NCBI RefSeq assembly: GCF_018141165.1
Contig: NZ_CP058557.1
Span: forward strand, 186,001 to 250,000
From: Alkaliphilus sp. B6464
Lineage (GTDB): Bacteria; Bacillota; Clostridia; Peptostreptococcales; Natronincolaceae
Direction of reading: 5' to 3'
Length of the DNA: 64,000 nt
Below, in pieces: positions 8,579-16,906 of the stretch. Below the pieces are notes generated by a model. The model was not told where the DNA came from. It was given only the letters and a program-made list of their open reading frames with translations, and made no database searches. Numbering within the stretch: position 1 is the stretch's first letter; the number at the start of each line of letters is the position of its first letter. The translations under genes and the position numbers were made by a program.

Positions 8579-8607
8579 ATGATACTATTAAGTTTTTACT
8601 TCGTCAA
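8579..8607 (-). promoter_or_regulatory. Promoter of the trxA-trxB unit
   Basis: On the minus strand TTGACG (8602-8607) is followed after 17 bases by TATCAT (8579-8584), a sigma-A-like promoter. The expected start point near 8572 falls just before the palindromic operator. Confidence 0.55.
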
Positions 8608-8750
8608 CACTAAATTATTTTTTCTATGATAACGAAGTTATATTTGTATATCGTAATAATATAATATACAGATTAATATAATTTGTCAAGTAGATTTCTC
8701 TATTTAAAACTTTTTTGAAGGTTATATTCTCAGTTTTAATATTAAATTCC

Positions 8751-9563
8751 TTAAGCAAACATTAACAAGCTTAGAGCCATAACAATCATTCCGGAGATAA
8801 GTCCATAAATAGCAATATGATGTTCTCCATATTTCTCAGCTGTTGGAAGTAACTCATCTAAAGAAATATAAACCATGATCCCTGCAACAGAAGCAAATAT
8901 TACTCCAAACATTGCATCACTGAAAAATCTCATTAAAAGAAAATATCCCAATATTGCACCTACAGGTTCAGATAGACCTGAAAGAAAAGAATATAAAAAT
9001 GCTTTTCTTCGATTTCCAGTGGCAAAATAAATTGGTACGGAAACTGCAATACCTTCCGGAATATTGTGAATTGCAATAGCAACTGCTATACTAATTCCTA
9101 GTGTTGGATCTTGCATTGCTCCAGTAAATGTTGCTAATCCTTCAGGGAAATTATGAATCGCTATGGCTAAAGCAGAAAATAATCCCATTCTTAGTAATTC
9201 AGGATCATTTGTATTTTCTAATTTCATATCCTTTACATCCCGTGCTTCATGTGGGTTTTCAGCACTTGGTACAAACTTATCAATTATTGCAATTAGTGCC
9301 ATGCCCGCAAAAAAAGCAATTGTTGTAAACCAATATCCTTTTGTTGATCCATAAACAGCTTCCAAAGAGTCTCTTGCCTTTACAAATATTTCAATCATTG
9401 AAACATAAATCATTACACCTGCAGAGAAACCCAAGGCTGCAGATAAAAACTTTTTATTTGTCTGTTTTGTATAAAATGCCAATGCACTACCAATACCTGT
9501 AGATAATCCTGCAAATAGTGTTAGTCCAAAAGCAAATAATACGTTATTCGTAGTTATATCCAT
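8751..9563 (-). CDS. zupT: ZIP-family divalent metal transporter (ZupT-like)
   Basis: This 270-residue protein has eight hydrophobic helices and the two ZIP metal-site motifs [10 protein letters not shown] (helix 4) and [15 protein letters not shown] (helix 5), followed by [13 protein letters not shown]. The variable loop is short and acidic, as in bacterial ZupT (usually 257-275 residues). It would import Zn2+ and possibly Mn2+, Fe2+ or Cd2+. A complementary AGGAGT precedes the ATG. It is monocistronic: trxA lies downstream after about 200 bases. A hairpin-plus-T-tract in the leader at 9697-9734 could act as an attenuator. Confidence 0.9.
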   Translation of the reverse strand: MDITTNNVLFAFGLTLFAGLSTGIGSALAFYTKQTNKKFLSAALGFSAGVMIYVSMIEIFVKARDSLEAVYGSTKGYWFTTIAFFAGMALIAIIDKFVPSAENPHEARDVKDMKLENTNDPELLRMGLFSALAIAIHNFPEGLATFTGAMQDPTLGISIAVAIAIHNIPEGIAVSVPIYFATGNRRKAFLYSFLSGLSEPVGAILGYFLLMRFFSDAMFGVIFASVAGIMVYISLDELLPTAEKYGEHHIAIYGLISGMIVMALSLLMFA

Positions 9564-9989
9564 AATTACTCCTCCTCATGTTCCTATATATCATTTATTC
9601 TCATTAATTTTAGTTATTAAACTTATATTTTCTATATATATTATTCTTATATTTAAATATTAGAATAATATCAGAACTTCCTCTTTCATTTCTCATAAAA
9701 AGGTAGCACAGTGAAGTGCACTATTCTGACTACCAAATATTATTTTTTCCTTTTAACTCATACTCTTCACAATATAGGAAAATATACCATAAAAAAATTC
9801 ATAGTGAATTCATATTAGCACATTACTATAAAGATAACCAAATACTCAAGTTTATATGGAGTTTTAATTTTATTCGAACATGAAGTCGTGTGGTTCCACG
9901 AACTATACAATTCTAAGACTCTATCTTACCGAAGATAGAGTCTTAGAATTGTTAGCTATCGAATACATCAAATATTGGAGGGATACAAA
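9564..9989. other. Intergenic region between divergent zupT and efflux operon
   Basis: These 426 bases hold no convincing gene. They contain a minus-strand terminator-like hairpin (GGTAG 9702-9706 with CTACC 9730-9734, followed on the minus strand by TTTTT) in the zupT leader. They also contain a smaller hairpin TCGTG...CACGA around 9887-9902 and the long perfect inverted repeat listed separately at 9908-9951. Confidence 0.5.
9908..9951. repeat. Perfect 20-bp inverted repeat upstream of the efflux operon
   Basis: CAATTCTAAGACTCTATCTT (9908-9927) is exactly complementary to 9932-9951, with a four-base loop ACCG. It ends 38 bases before the adaptor start. There is no T-tract, so it is more likely an operator, an mRNA stabiliser or a small palindromic element than a terminator. 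Confidence 0.6.
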
Positions 9990-10856
9990 TTGAGATCAAA
10001 GAAATCAAGTAAAAAGAAAACTATTATTATTAGTGTAGTTTGTATGCTTATAATCACCTTAATTACAACATTTGCACTAAGCCCAAGAGCAGAAAGCTAT
10101 GATGAAGAGACTGCAAGAAGCCAAGACGTCACAACATACTATAATTTTAATGGTAATATTGAAGCAAAGGATAATCAAATTGTTATAGCAGATACTATGA
10201 TGCAGATAAAAACAATTTATGTTGAAGAAGGCGATACTGTAAAAAAAGATGATATATTGTTTGAAACCACCCAAGGTCAAAAAATCAGAGCTAAGATAGA
10301 TGGAGAAGTTGGCGAGACTTTAATTGAAGAAGGTGCTACCCTAATGACAGGAACAAAGATGACTACTCTTACAGATTACTCCAATTTGAAAATTACTGTA
10401 AAGGTTGATGAATATGACATCACTTCTATGGCACAAGATAAAGAAGTAACCGTGCTGGTAAATGCTCTTAATAAGGAGATTACGGGTAAGATTGCCAAGG
10501 TATCTAAGGAAGCAATAACAGTAAACGGCGTATCATACTTTACAGCTTCTATAGACTTAGAGAAGGACCCCGATTTATTAGTTGGTATGTCTACTGAAGT
10601 AACAATGATCAGTCAAAGTGCTCCGAATGTCACTACTATCTCTATGAAAGCACTGCAATTCGATAATAAAAATCAGCCTTTTGTATATTATAGGGATAAC
10701 AGCGATAAAGTTGTCGCTAAAACAGTTACAGTAGGAATAAATGATGGCAATATCGTTCAAATAGAAGATGGAGTAAAATCAGGTGAAGTTGTACTTCTGC
10801 CAAAAGAAAAGATTAATAAAATAGCAACTCCCTTAGATGTTATGAGAGAGCAGTAG
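9990..10856 (+). CDS. MacA/HlyD-like efflux adaptor subunit
   Basis: This 288-residue protein has a Lys-rich N terminus and a single membrane anchor (TIIISVVCMLIITLITTFAL). The extracytoplasmic part is a periplasmic-adaptor fold: a lipoyl-like half around MMQIKTIYVEEGDTVKKDDILFE and a second near MDGEVGETLIEEG, then a beta-barrel (LKITVKVDEYDI) and membrane-proximal domain (VTVGINDGNIVQIEDG). The start is TTG 9990 because GGAGGG (9977-9982) is correctly spaced there. It couples a MacB-type ABC exporter to a client or the cell wall. It is the first gene of an operon with the ATPase, permease, response regulator and kinase. Confidence 0.85.
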   Translation: MRSKKSSKKKTIIISVVCMLIITLITTFALSPRAESYDEETARSQDVTTYYNFNGNIEAKDNQIVIADTMMQIKTIYVEEGDTVKKDDILFETTQGQKIRAKIDGEVGETLIEEGATLMTGTKMTTLTDYSNLKITVKVDEYDITSMAQDKEVTVLVNALNKEITGKIAKVSKEAITVNGVSYFTASIDLEKDPDLLVGMSTEVTMISQSAPNVTTISMKALQFDNKNQPFVYYRDNSDKVVAKTVTVGINDGNIVQIEDGVKSGEVVLLPKEKINKIATPLDVMREQ

Positions 10857-10869
10857 GAGGTACTAAATT

Positions 10870-11553
10870 ATGAACAAAGAAATTCTTTCTATGAATAACA
10901 TTGTTAAAACCTACCAATTGGGCGATGAAGAACAGATTATTCTAAAGGGTATTAATCTTAAGGTTGATAAAGGTGAATTTATTTCTATTTTAGGCCCATC
11001 TGGTTCAGGTAAATCTACTATGATGAATATAATTGGTTGTTTAGATACTCCTACAAGTGGAGAATACATTCTTTCTAATCGTAGAATTGCAGAACTTGAT
11101 GAAGTTGAACTTGCCCATATTCGTAGTAAAGAGATTGGATTTATATTTCAGTCTTTTCAACTGCTACCAAGACTTACCGCAATTCAAAATGTAGAACTTT
11201 CTTTAATATATTCAGGAGTCAAACCATTAGAACGTAGAAAAAAAGCTCAAAAGATGCTTGAACGTGTTGGGCTTGAAGAAAAAATGTACCATTATCCAAA
11301 CCAATTATCTGGTGGACAGCAACAACGTGTGGCGATTGCAAGAGCATTATCTACTGACCCAACCATTCTTCTTGCAGATGAACCAACAGGTGCACTCGAC
11401 CAAAAAACAGGACATCAGGTAATGGAGCTATTTCGTGAACTACATGAAGAAGGTCGAACTATTATTATGATTACTCATGATATTAATATTGCAAAACACG
11501 CAAGCAGAATTGTAAATATTCTTGACGGAAACTTATACGAGGAGGTGGGATAA
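10870..11553 (+). CDS. MacB/LolD-type ABC transporter ATP-binding protein
   Basis: This 227-residue nucleotide-binding domain has Walker [10 protein letters not shown] (residues 42-50), the Q-loop [22 protein letters not shown], the signature [15 protein letters not shown] and Walker [13 protein letters not shown], followed by the H-loop MITHD. The pattern is that of the MacB/LolD/FtsE group of mechanotransmitting exporters. It lies 13 bases after the adaptor and its stop is 1 base before the permease ATG, so the three are translationally linked. It energises export of an antimicrobial peptide, lipid or toxin; the substrate is unknown. Confidence 0.93.
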   Translation: MNKEILSMNNIVKTYQLGDEEQIILKGINLKVDKGEFISILGPSGSGKSTMMNIIGCLDTPTSGEYILSNRRIAELDEVELAHIRSKEIGFIFQSFQLLPRLTAIQNVELSLIYSGVKPLERRKKAQKMLERVGLEEKMYHYPNQLSGGQQQRVAIARALSTDPTILLADEPTGALDQKTGHQVMELFRELHEEGRTIIMITHDINIAKHASRIVNILDGNLYEEVG

Positions 11554-11554
11554 A

Positions 11555-12754
11555 ATGATTAGAGAAAGTATAAAAATGTCATGGCAAAATATTACCCATA
11601 ATAAAATGCGTTCATTTCTAACAACCCTCGGTATTGTCATAGGTGTAACATCTATTATAGCTTTGATTAGTATTGTACAAGGTGTTACAGGTGAGGTTAC
11701 TAGTCAATTTTCCAGTTTAGGTGCTGGGAAAATTACTGTACAGGCATTCGGTACTCCCTTAAAACAAGGTCTAAGTGATAATGATATGAAGAAACTCTCA
11801 GAAATCGAAAATGTTTCAGGTGTATCCCCCACACTTTCTATGCAAAGCTATATAGTTAGAAATGCTTCTGTAGAAGAAAATGTGGCAATTGAAGGAAAAA
11901 ACGAAGTCTATTTTCAGCATAATCCTGATTTAATTCTACGTGGGAGAGCACTCAATATTTTAGATATGGAAAGTAAAAACAAGGTGGCTATAATCAATCA
12001 ATCTCTGGAAGAAATTCTGTTTTTTGGAGAAAATTCTATAGGACAAACTATGCAAATAGATGGGATTACTTACACTGTCGTAGGTGTATTTGATAGCAAT
12101 GTTGCTACAGATATAAATTCTATGGCAGCCAACAGAATAGGTAAAGGCTCTGAAGGTAAAGCTATTATCCCTTATAAAACAGCAATGGGAATGGCCGGTA
12201 TTAGTAATATTTCCTCCCTAGAGCTACTTATTTCCGATTCGAATAGAACAGATACAGTAATAGAATCTGCAGAATTAATATTAAACCAGGCTTTTAATTA
12301 CAAGGAAAACAGCTACAACATTATTAATATGGAAGACTTACTCGACACAATGAACACCATGACTGGCATGATGACTACCATGATGGCAGGTATTGCATCC
12401 ATTGCTCTGTTGGTCGGTGGCATTGGTATTATGAATATGATGTTAGTATCAGTAACAGAGCGTACAACTGAAATTGGACTGCGTAAAGCCCTTGGTGCAG
12501 AACCAAAACGTATTCAGCTACAGTTTTTAATTGAATCCATTTTTCTATCACTTCTTGGTGGTTTTATCGGGCTTTTATTAGGTGTAGGTATTTCATGGAT
12601 AGTATCTATTGCAATAGGATTTACCTTTATTCCATCTAGTGGTGCTATAACACTTGGTGTCGGTTTTTCTGCCGCAGTTGGGATTATCTTTGGATGGGCA
12701 CCTGCTAAAAAGGCTAGTGAATTAAGTCCAATAGATGCATTGAGAAGTGTTTAG
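11555..12754 (+). CDS. MacB-like ABC transporter permease
   Basis: This 399-residue protein has the MacB/FtsX topology: an N-terminal helix (MRSFLTTLGIVIGVTSIIALISI), a large extracellular domain of about 220 residues, and three C-terminal helices beginning with GGIGIMNMMLVSVTERTTEIGLRKALGA. That last phrase is diagnostic of the FtsX domain. ATG 11555 is preferred over the in-frame start 33 bases upstream because GAGGTGGG precedes it and the upstream start would overlap the ATPase. Together with the adaptor and ATPase it makes a mechanotransmission exporter, here in a monoderm cell. Confidence 0.9.
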   Translation: MIRESIKMSWQNITHNKMRSFLTTLGIVIGVTSIIALISIVQGVTGEVTSQFSSLGAGKITVQAFGTPLKQGLSDNDMKKLSEIENVSGVSPTLSMQSYIVRNASVEENVAIEGKNEVYFQHNPDLILRGRALNILDMESKNKVAIINQSLEEILFFGENSIGQTMQIDGITYTVVGVFDSNVATDINSMAANRIGKGSEGKAIIPYKTAMGMAGISNISSLELLISDSNRTDTVIESAELILNQAFNYKENSYNIINMEDLLDTMNTMTGMMTTMMAGIASIALLVGGIGIMNMMLVSVTERTTEIGLRKALGAEPKRIQLQFLIESIFLSLLGGFIGLLLGVGISWIVSIAIGFTFIPSSGAITLGVGFSAAVGIIFGWAPAKKASELSPIDALRSV

Positions 12755-12783
12755 TAGTATAATATTGGGTAGAGGTGAGCTAT

Positions 12784-13458
12784 ATGGTTAATATTCTAGT
12801 AGTTGAAGATGATAAAAACCTTAGTAAGTTGATGACCGCCGTATTAAAGCAAAATGGCTATAATGTTTTGAATGCTGCAGACGGTATGCAAGCTTTAGAT
12901 ATACTTGATACATCCCATGTAGACTTAATTATAAGCGATATTATGATGCCAAATATGGACGGATATGAGTTAACCGATCAACTAAGACAATCAAACTATA
13001 ACTTACCAATTTTGATGGTAACTGCAAAGGAAAGTTTTGAAGATAAAAAGAAAGGATTTATTTTAGGAACAGATGATTATATGGTAAAACCTATTGATAT
13101 TGATGAAATGATTTTACGAGTAGCAGCACTACTTAGGCGTTCCCGTATCATAAATGAGAATCGTCTGACAGTTGGAGAGGTTGTTCTTGATTATGATGCC
13201 TTAACTATAAACAGAGGTACAGATTCTATACAACTGCCTAAAAAAGAGTTTTATCTCTTGTTTAAACTACTCAGTTATCCAAAAAAAATATTTACAAGAC
13301 AACAGCTAATGAATGAGATATGGGGCATGGATGCAGAAGCTGACGAACGTACAGTAGATGTTCATATCAAGCGCTTAAGAGAAAAACTTGCCGACTTTCC
13401 AGAATTTGATATTGTTACTGTTCGTGGGCTTGGATATAAGGCGGAAAGATTGATATGA
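12784..13458 (+). CDS. OmpR/PhoB-family response regulator
   Basis: This 224-residue regulator has a receiver domain with acidic pair E8-D9-D10, phospho-acceptor D52 (LIISDIMMPNMDGYEL), the TAKE switch segment and the conserved lysine in DDYMVKPID. It is joined to a winged-helix DNA-binding domain ending DERTVDVHIKRLREKL...VRGLGYKAE. I start it at ATG 12784, behind AGAGGTGAG; the upstream in-frame GTG is part of that ribosome-binding site. It overlaps the kinase gene by four bases (ATGA). It probably controls the preceding exporter operon in response to its substrate or envelope stress. Confidence 0.93.
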   Translation: MVNILVVEDDKNLSKLMTAVLKQNGYNVLNAADGMQALDILDTSHVDLIISDIMMPNMDGYELTDQLRQSNYNLPILMVTAKESFEDKKKGFILGTDDYMVKPIDIDEMILRVAALLRRSRIINENRLTVGEVVLDYDALTINRGTDSIQLPKKEFYLLFKLLSYPKKIFTRQQLMNEIWGMDAEADERTVDVHIKRLREKLADFPEFDIVTVRGLGYKAERLI

Positions 13459-14750
13459 AAAAGATTAGAGTAAAACTTGCCCTATTTTTAGTTTCTCTGA
13501 TGTTTATTTCTTCCATTTTTTCATTCTTTGTATCTATTTTTTTTAATAATAGTAGTATTAGAAATGAATTAAAACTAGACGAGGAAGCAATTGCAATTTC
13601 TATATTAGAATTAGGTAATAAAACTGATTTAAGCATAGATGATATAGTTAATATTACCTCTAATTTTATGTACGATGTTAGAATAGTTGAAGATATTAAT
13701 TCATTGGATATAACAACGAAAGAACTTAAGAAAATTCAAGATCATGAAATCGTTTTTTTATCTCGTGAAGCATTTCCTGTGGCAACCACAATGCTAATGT
13801 TAGATGATTCTTATGTTAAAATTAGTCTTCATCCAAATAATAATATTTTTAAAATTGTTTCTTCTCGTGTAAGTATTACTCTATTTTCTTATGTCATTAT
13901 TGGAGCTTTTCTAATTGCTCTATTAGGACAAAGAGCTGTTAAACCCATATTAAAACTAACATCGGCTACTAAAGAAGTTGCAAAAGGTAATTTTGACATA
14001 CAACTTGCAAGTACAAGTGATGACGAAATTGGACAACTTACAAAGAACTTTAATAAAATGACAAGAGAGCTGAAAAGTATAGAATACCTCCGTAAAGATT
14101 TCATCAATAGTGTATCCCATGAGTTTAAAACACCAATTGCCTCTATTCAAGGTTTTGCAAAACTTTTGCAAAACGGTAATCTGTCAGATGATGAAAAACA
14201 GGAATACACAAACATAATTGTTGAAGAAACAGCAAGACTATCTAAACTTTCTTCTAATATTTTAAAACTATCAAAGCTTGAAAATCAAGAATTGATAGAT
14301 ATAAAAGCTGCATTCTCCTTAGATGAGCAAATAAGAAAAAGTATTTTACTACTTGAGCATGAGTGGAGCAAAAAAAATATTGACTTTGATATTGAACTTG
14401 ATGAAGTTAAGTATCAAGGAGATGAAGAATTGCTCCAACAAGTTTGGATTAATCTTTTAAGTAATGCCATTAAGTTTTCAAATCCAAATAGTAGTATTAG
14501 CATAAGGCTTTATCAGATAAGCTCTGCTGTAAAAATAAAAATCAGTGATACTGGTATAGGTATGGATGAGAAAACTCTGATACGAATTTTTGAAAAGTTT
14601 TATCAAGGCGATAAAGCTCATTCTTACGATGGCAATGGGTTAGGACTATCTCTTGTAAAACGCATTTTGGATTTATGTGGTGGTAGTATTAGCGTAGAAA
14701 GCAAATTGCACGAGGGTTCAACTTTTACTGTTGAATTGCCAATTATATAA
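13455..14750 (+). CDS. Sensor histidine kinase with HAMP domain
   Basis: This 431-residue kinase has a first membrane helix at about residues 7-30, an extracellular sensor of about 100 residues and a second helix near 135-158. A HAMP domain (AVKPILKLTSATKEVAKGNF) and the dimerisation box SVSHEFKTPIASIQGF with phospho-accepting H222 follow. The ATP-binding core shows the N box (LLSNAIKFS), DTGIGM, the F box and GNGLGLSLVKRI. It partners the response regulator encoded immediately upstream. A bidirectional hairpin follows its stop. Confidence 0.93.
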   Translation: MKKIRVKLALFLVSLMFISSIFSFFVSIFFNNSSIRNELKLDEEAIAISILELGNKTDLSIDDIVNITSNFMYDVRIVEDINSLDITTKELKKIQDHEIVFLSREAFPVATTMLMLDDSYVKISLHPNNNIFKIVSSRVSITLFSYVIIGAFLIALLGQRAVKPILKLTSATKEVAKGNFDIQLASTSDDEIGQLTKNFNKMTRELKSIEYLRKDFINSVSHEFKTPIASIQGFAKLLQNGNLSDDEKQEYTNIIVEETARLSKLSSNILKLSKLENQELIDIKAAFSLDEQIRKSILLLEHEWSKKNIDFDIELDEVKYQGDEELLQQVWINLLSNAIKFSNPNSSISIRLYQISSAVKIKISDTGIGMDEKTLIRIFEKFYQGDKAHSYDGNGLGLSLVKRILDLCGGSISVESKLHEGSTFTVELPII

Positions 14751-14771
14751 ACACTAAAGACTAGAAAAAAT

Positions 14772-14803
14772 AAGTCAGGCAAATTTACCTGGCTTTATTT
14801 TTG
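14772..14803. terminator. Bidirectional terminator after the efflux/two-component operon
   Basis: AAGTCAGG and CCTGGCTT form a stem around CAAATTTA (one G-T pair). It is followed by TTATTTTT on the plus strand and TTATTTTTT on the minus strand, so it serves both the kinase gene and the decayed gene on the other strand. Confidence 0.7.
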
Positions 14804-14805
14804 TA

Positions 14806-15105
14806 TTATTTATTAAGCTTTGAAAGCTCCACAGCAAGTTGAGCTACAAGCATAGCGTTATTATACACAAGCTGGATATTAGACTCTAAGCTATCTCCAC
14901 CTGTAATTTCTTTGACTTTTGCAAGAAGAAATGATGTTGATTTATTCCCATTTTGCCTTAAGTGCAGCCGCAAGCTCTTCTGTTTTAAATCCAACAACAG
15001 GAACACCCTTGGTCTCTAAATGTTCAACAGTTAATCCTATATCAAGCATTGACTTCTCCCCTGCACAAACAACAGCAACAACTGCTCTTCCCTCCTTTTT
15101 AATCT
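14806..15105 (-). pseudogene. psuG: psuG remnant (pseudouridine-5'-phosphate glycosidase)
   Basis: Two minus-strand frames together match parts of PsuG, which splits pseudouridine 5'-phosphate to uracil and ribose 5-phosphate. The upstream part (14937-15105) reads [20 protein letters not shown], then [17 protein letters not shown] and a premature stop after AKWE. The downstream part in another frame (14806-about 14935) reads TSFLLAKVKEITGGDS followed by LESNIQLVYNNAM. The N-terminal half, the lysine active site and the middle segment are missing, so the gene is truncated, internally deleted and frameshifted. Full-length PsuG is about 300 residues. Confidence 0.8.
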
Positions 15106-15115
15106 ACTTCATACA

Positions 15116-15676
15116 TCACATATTTTGACACTTTAAAACATAAGCTGGTGGTACATTTAAAATGACCCTTTCATAGCTTATGTCTTTAAAATAACTTGAT
15201 ATATATTCCTTTTTAAGTAAAGTATATTGAAATGTTATAAACACGCCATCTTCCCTTAATATATTTCGGGTATTATCTAATATTTTATTAGATACATTTA
15301 GGGGTAGACTTGTAAATGGTAACCCTGAAACTATATAGTCTACCTTTTCAATCTTATATTCTTCTAAGTACTTATATATATTTTCAGCAGAATCATTTAC
15401 TATTACAATATTATCATAATCACCATATTTTTCTCCCAACTGTTTGCAAAACTCTTTATTATATTCCGCTAATATTAATATTGTGTCTCTTTTCTTGGCC
15501 TTAATAAGTTTATCTGTAAATACCCCAGTTCCAGGCCCATATTCTATAATACATTGTGCACTTTTAAAATCTATAGAACCGACCATTTTTTCAGCAAGTT
15601 TTTTAGAGCTAGGTGCTACAGCCCCTATAGTCCTTGGTGATTTAAAATACTCTATCAAAAAATTAATCCTATTCAC
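15116..15676 (-). CDS. SAM-dependent methyltransferase, phospholipid N-methyltransferase-like
   Basis: This 186-residue class I methyltransferase begins FLIEYFKSPRTIGAVAPSS, a segment typical of the PmtA-like/KsgA-related group (COG3963). It has the SAM-binding motif IIEYGPGTGVFTDKL, an acidic residue at the end of strand 2 (ILAEYNKEF) and the motif IV-like segment DYIVSGLPFTSLP. The C-terminal part ends with VPPAYVLKCQNM. Probable substrates are membrane lipid head groups, but related enzymes modify other molecules. It is monocistronic, and its 3' end abuts the psuG remnant. Confidence 0.75.
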   Translation of the reverse strand: MNRINFLIEYFKSPRTIGAVAPSSKKLAEKMVGSIDFKSAQCIIEYGPGTGVFTDKLIKAKKRDTILILAEYNKEFCKQLGEKYGDYDNIVIVNDSAENIYKYLEEYKIEKVDYIVSGLPFTSLPLNVSNKILDNTRNILREDGVFITFQYTLLKKEYISSYFKDISYERVILNVPPAYVLKCQNM

Positions 15677-15982
15677 ACTAACCCCTCCGTATATTGCATT
15701 AAAATACTAATCAATTATTGCTGCTCAATTATTTAAAATTAGCTTAAAGATTAGTATAAATGTTAAACATTAAGATTATACCCATAAAAACCTTAAATCT
15801 TCTTTAAGTTTTTATAATATATAAGAAGATTCAAATTAATGAGTTTTTTTACTTTGTATTGTTAGCAAGTATTATATAGCCTTTTATTTTATTTGAAATA
15901 ATGGTATTATATCTTTATATATTAATATTACGATATATATAGATTTTGGGGATTAATTTTATAAGATTAGGAGGTTTGATTT
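15677..15982. other. Intergenic region upstream of the MerT-like selenoprotein gene
   Basis: This 306-base AT-rich stretch has no gene. It contains a terminator-like hairpin CTTAAATCTTCTTTAAG followed by TTTTTATAA near 15793-15818. It ends with AGGAGG (15969-15974), eight bases before ATG 15983. I see no convincing metal-regulator operator in it. Confidence 0.4.
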
Positions 15983-16282
15983 ATGAAAGAAAAACTACTT
16001 AGTATATTCTCGATTATACCAGCTATATTTGCCGCATTTTGTTGAGGTGGAGGCTTAATATTAGCATCCCTAGGTTTAGGGACATTTGGTATAGCTTATT
16101 TTTCAAACTTAACAAAATATAAACCTATATTTGTTATACTTACAGCGATAATGCTGTATCTGTCTTATACAATAATAGAAAAGAAAAATTCCAATAGAAA
16201 AACTCGAATAATATTTTGGATTTCAGCTATAGCTTCAATAATTATAATATATTATCCAACTATATTAAGATTATTTTTATAG
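15983..16282 (+). CDS. MerT-like small membrane transporter with in-frame TGA: candidate selenoprotein (Cys-Sec)
   Basis: Reading TGA at 16043-16045 as selenocysteine gives a 99-residue protein, ATG 15983 to TAG 16280-16282. The start is backed by AGGAGG eight bases upstream. The product has three membrane helices (about residues 8-45, 52-70 and 75-99) and resembles mercuric transporter MerT: AFCUGGGLILASLGLG, then YFSNLTKYKPIFVILTAIML, then RIIFWISAIASIIII ending near a Tyr-Tyr-Pro. In MerT helix 1 carries a metal-binding Cys-Cys pair; here it is Cys20-Sec21. The second cysteine pair of classical MerT is absent. A perfect hairpin (TCCCTA 16067-16072, loop GGTT, TAGGGA 16077-16082) lies 21 bases after the TGA and fits the bacterial SECIS model. 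The alternative is a 20-codon peptide or a nonsense mutation. Confidence 0.72.
16046..16082 (+). promoter_or_regulatory. Candidate bacterial SECIS element
   Basis: Immediately after the in-frame TGA there is a 21-base spacer and then a perfect 6-bp stem TCCCTA/TAGGGA with apical loop GGTT. The apical loop starts 27 bases after the TGA and begins with G. Both properties fit the general bacterial SECIS rules (short distance, G among the first loop positions) needed for SelB recruitment. Confidence 0.65.
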
Positions 16283-16906
16283 GAATCAGATATATTCCTT
16301 TCTTATCAGTACATCTTTGATATATGTATATAGTTGGTCATAAAGCAATAGGCATAGATACTATCTCCTCAAAGGCATTAACCTCCCCCCCTTGGTTTTC
16401 TTACTTTTTTCTTGTCCTAATTCTGCTATAGGTTTTTTATTCTATAGGACAACTATTCTAATATATAGATAACAAATGTGTTTATAAATTATAGACAAAC
16501 TTTATGCGAAAAAAAATAATAATTTTGTTATATTATACCGATGAAACAAACAATAAAATTATGTATTATTGAGTTAATAGTCCAGTTTTTCCATACAATG
16601 TCATGTATTAAAAGTATTTATGTAAAAATTATCATATATATCAAACTTTTTATAAGTATTCATAATCTTACATATTTACTACTTATAAATTCATACTATA
16701 AAGACCTCACTTAATTTTACTGTTAAAGCAAACCTTAAGTGAGGTTTTTTCACAAATTGGAGGTGATATTGTAGGAAAATTGATAGCTCAATTAGGTTCC
16801 TTAAATTCTTTGTTTAATTATTTTCAAGACGTATTGGGTTAAAAACTTTTTAGCAACTGGGGATTGTGTAACTGAAGGAGAATTAAATAAAAAAGGGGGA
16901 AAAGTT
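16283..16906 (+). other. Long untranslated leader region of the uracil permease gene
   Basis: These 624 bases have no supported gene. After an AT-rich stretch there is an intrinsic terminator at 16705-16750. A nested hairpin follows at about 16776-16803 (AGGAA...TTCCT enclosing AATTGA-TAGC-TCAATT), and then about 100 bases before ATG 16907. The arrangement suggests transcription attenuation ahead of uraA, but I do not recognise a PyrR site or a known riboswitch. Confidence 0.4.
16705..16750 (+). terminator. Terminator/attenuator in the uraA leader
   Basis: CCTCACTTAA (16705-16714) pairs perfectly with TTAAGTGAGG (16735-16744), followed by six T residues (16745-16750). It lies about 420 bases after the selenoprotein gene and 157 bases before uraA, so it is as likely to be an attenuator of uraA as a simple terminator. 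Confidence 0.7.

Noticed and set aside
13415-13636. Short opposite-strand frames inside the kinase, permease and exporter genes
   Set aside because: They are shadows of clearly coding genes and have neither ribosome-binding sites nor recognisable products.
14919-15128. Plus-strand frame over the psuG remnant
   Set aside because: The opposite strand clearly matches PsuG in two frames; the plus-strand frame has no family match.
16043-16045. TGA as a plain stop ending a 20-residue peptide
   Set aside because: The frame continues for 79 codons with MerT-like helices, and a SECIS-like hairpin follows. I kept the selenoprotein reading but with less than full confidence.
16283-16906. PyrR-binding loop or purine riboswitch before uraA
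   Set aside because: The conserved sequences of those elements are absent; only an attenuator-type terminator and hairpin are seen.
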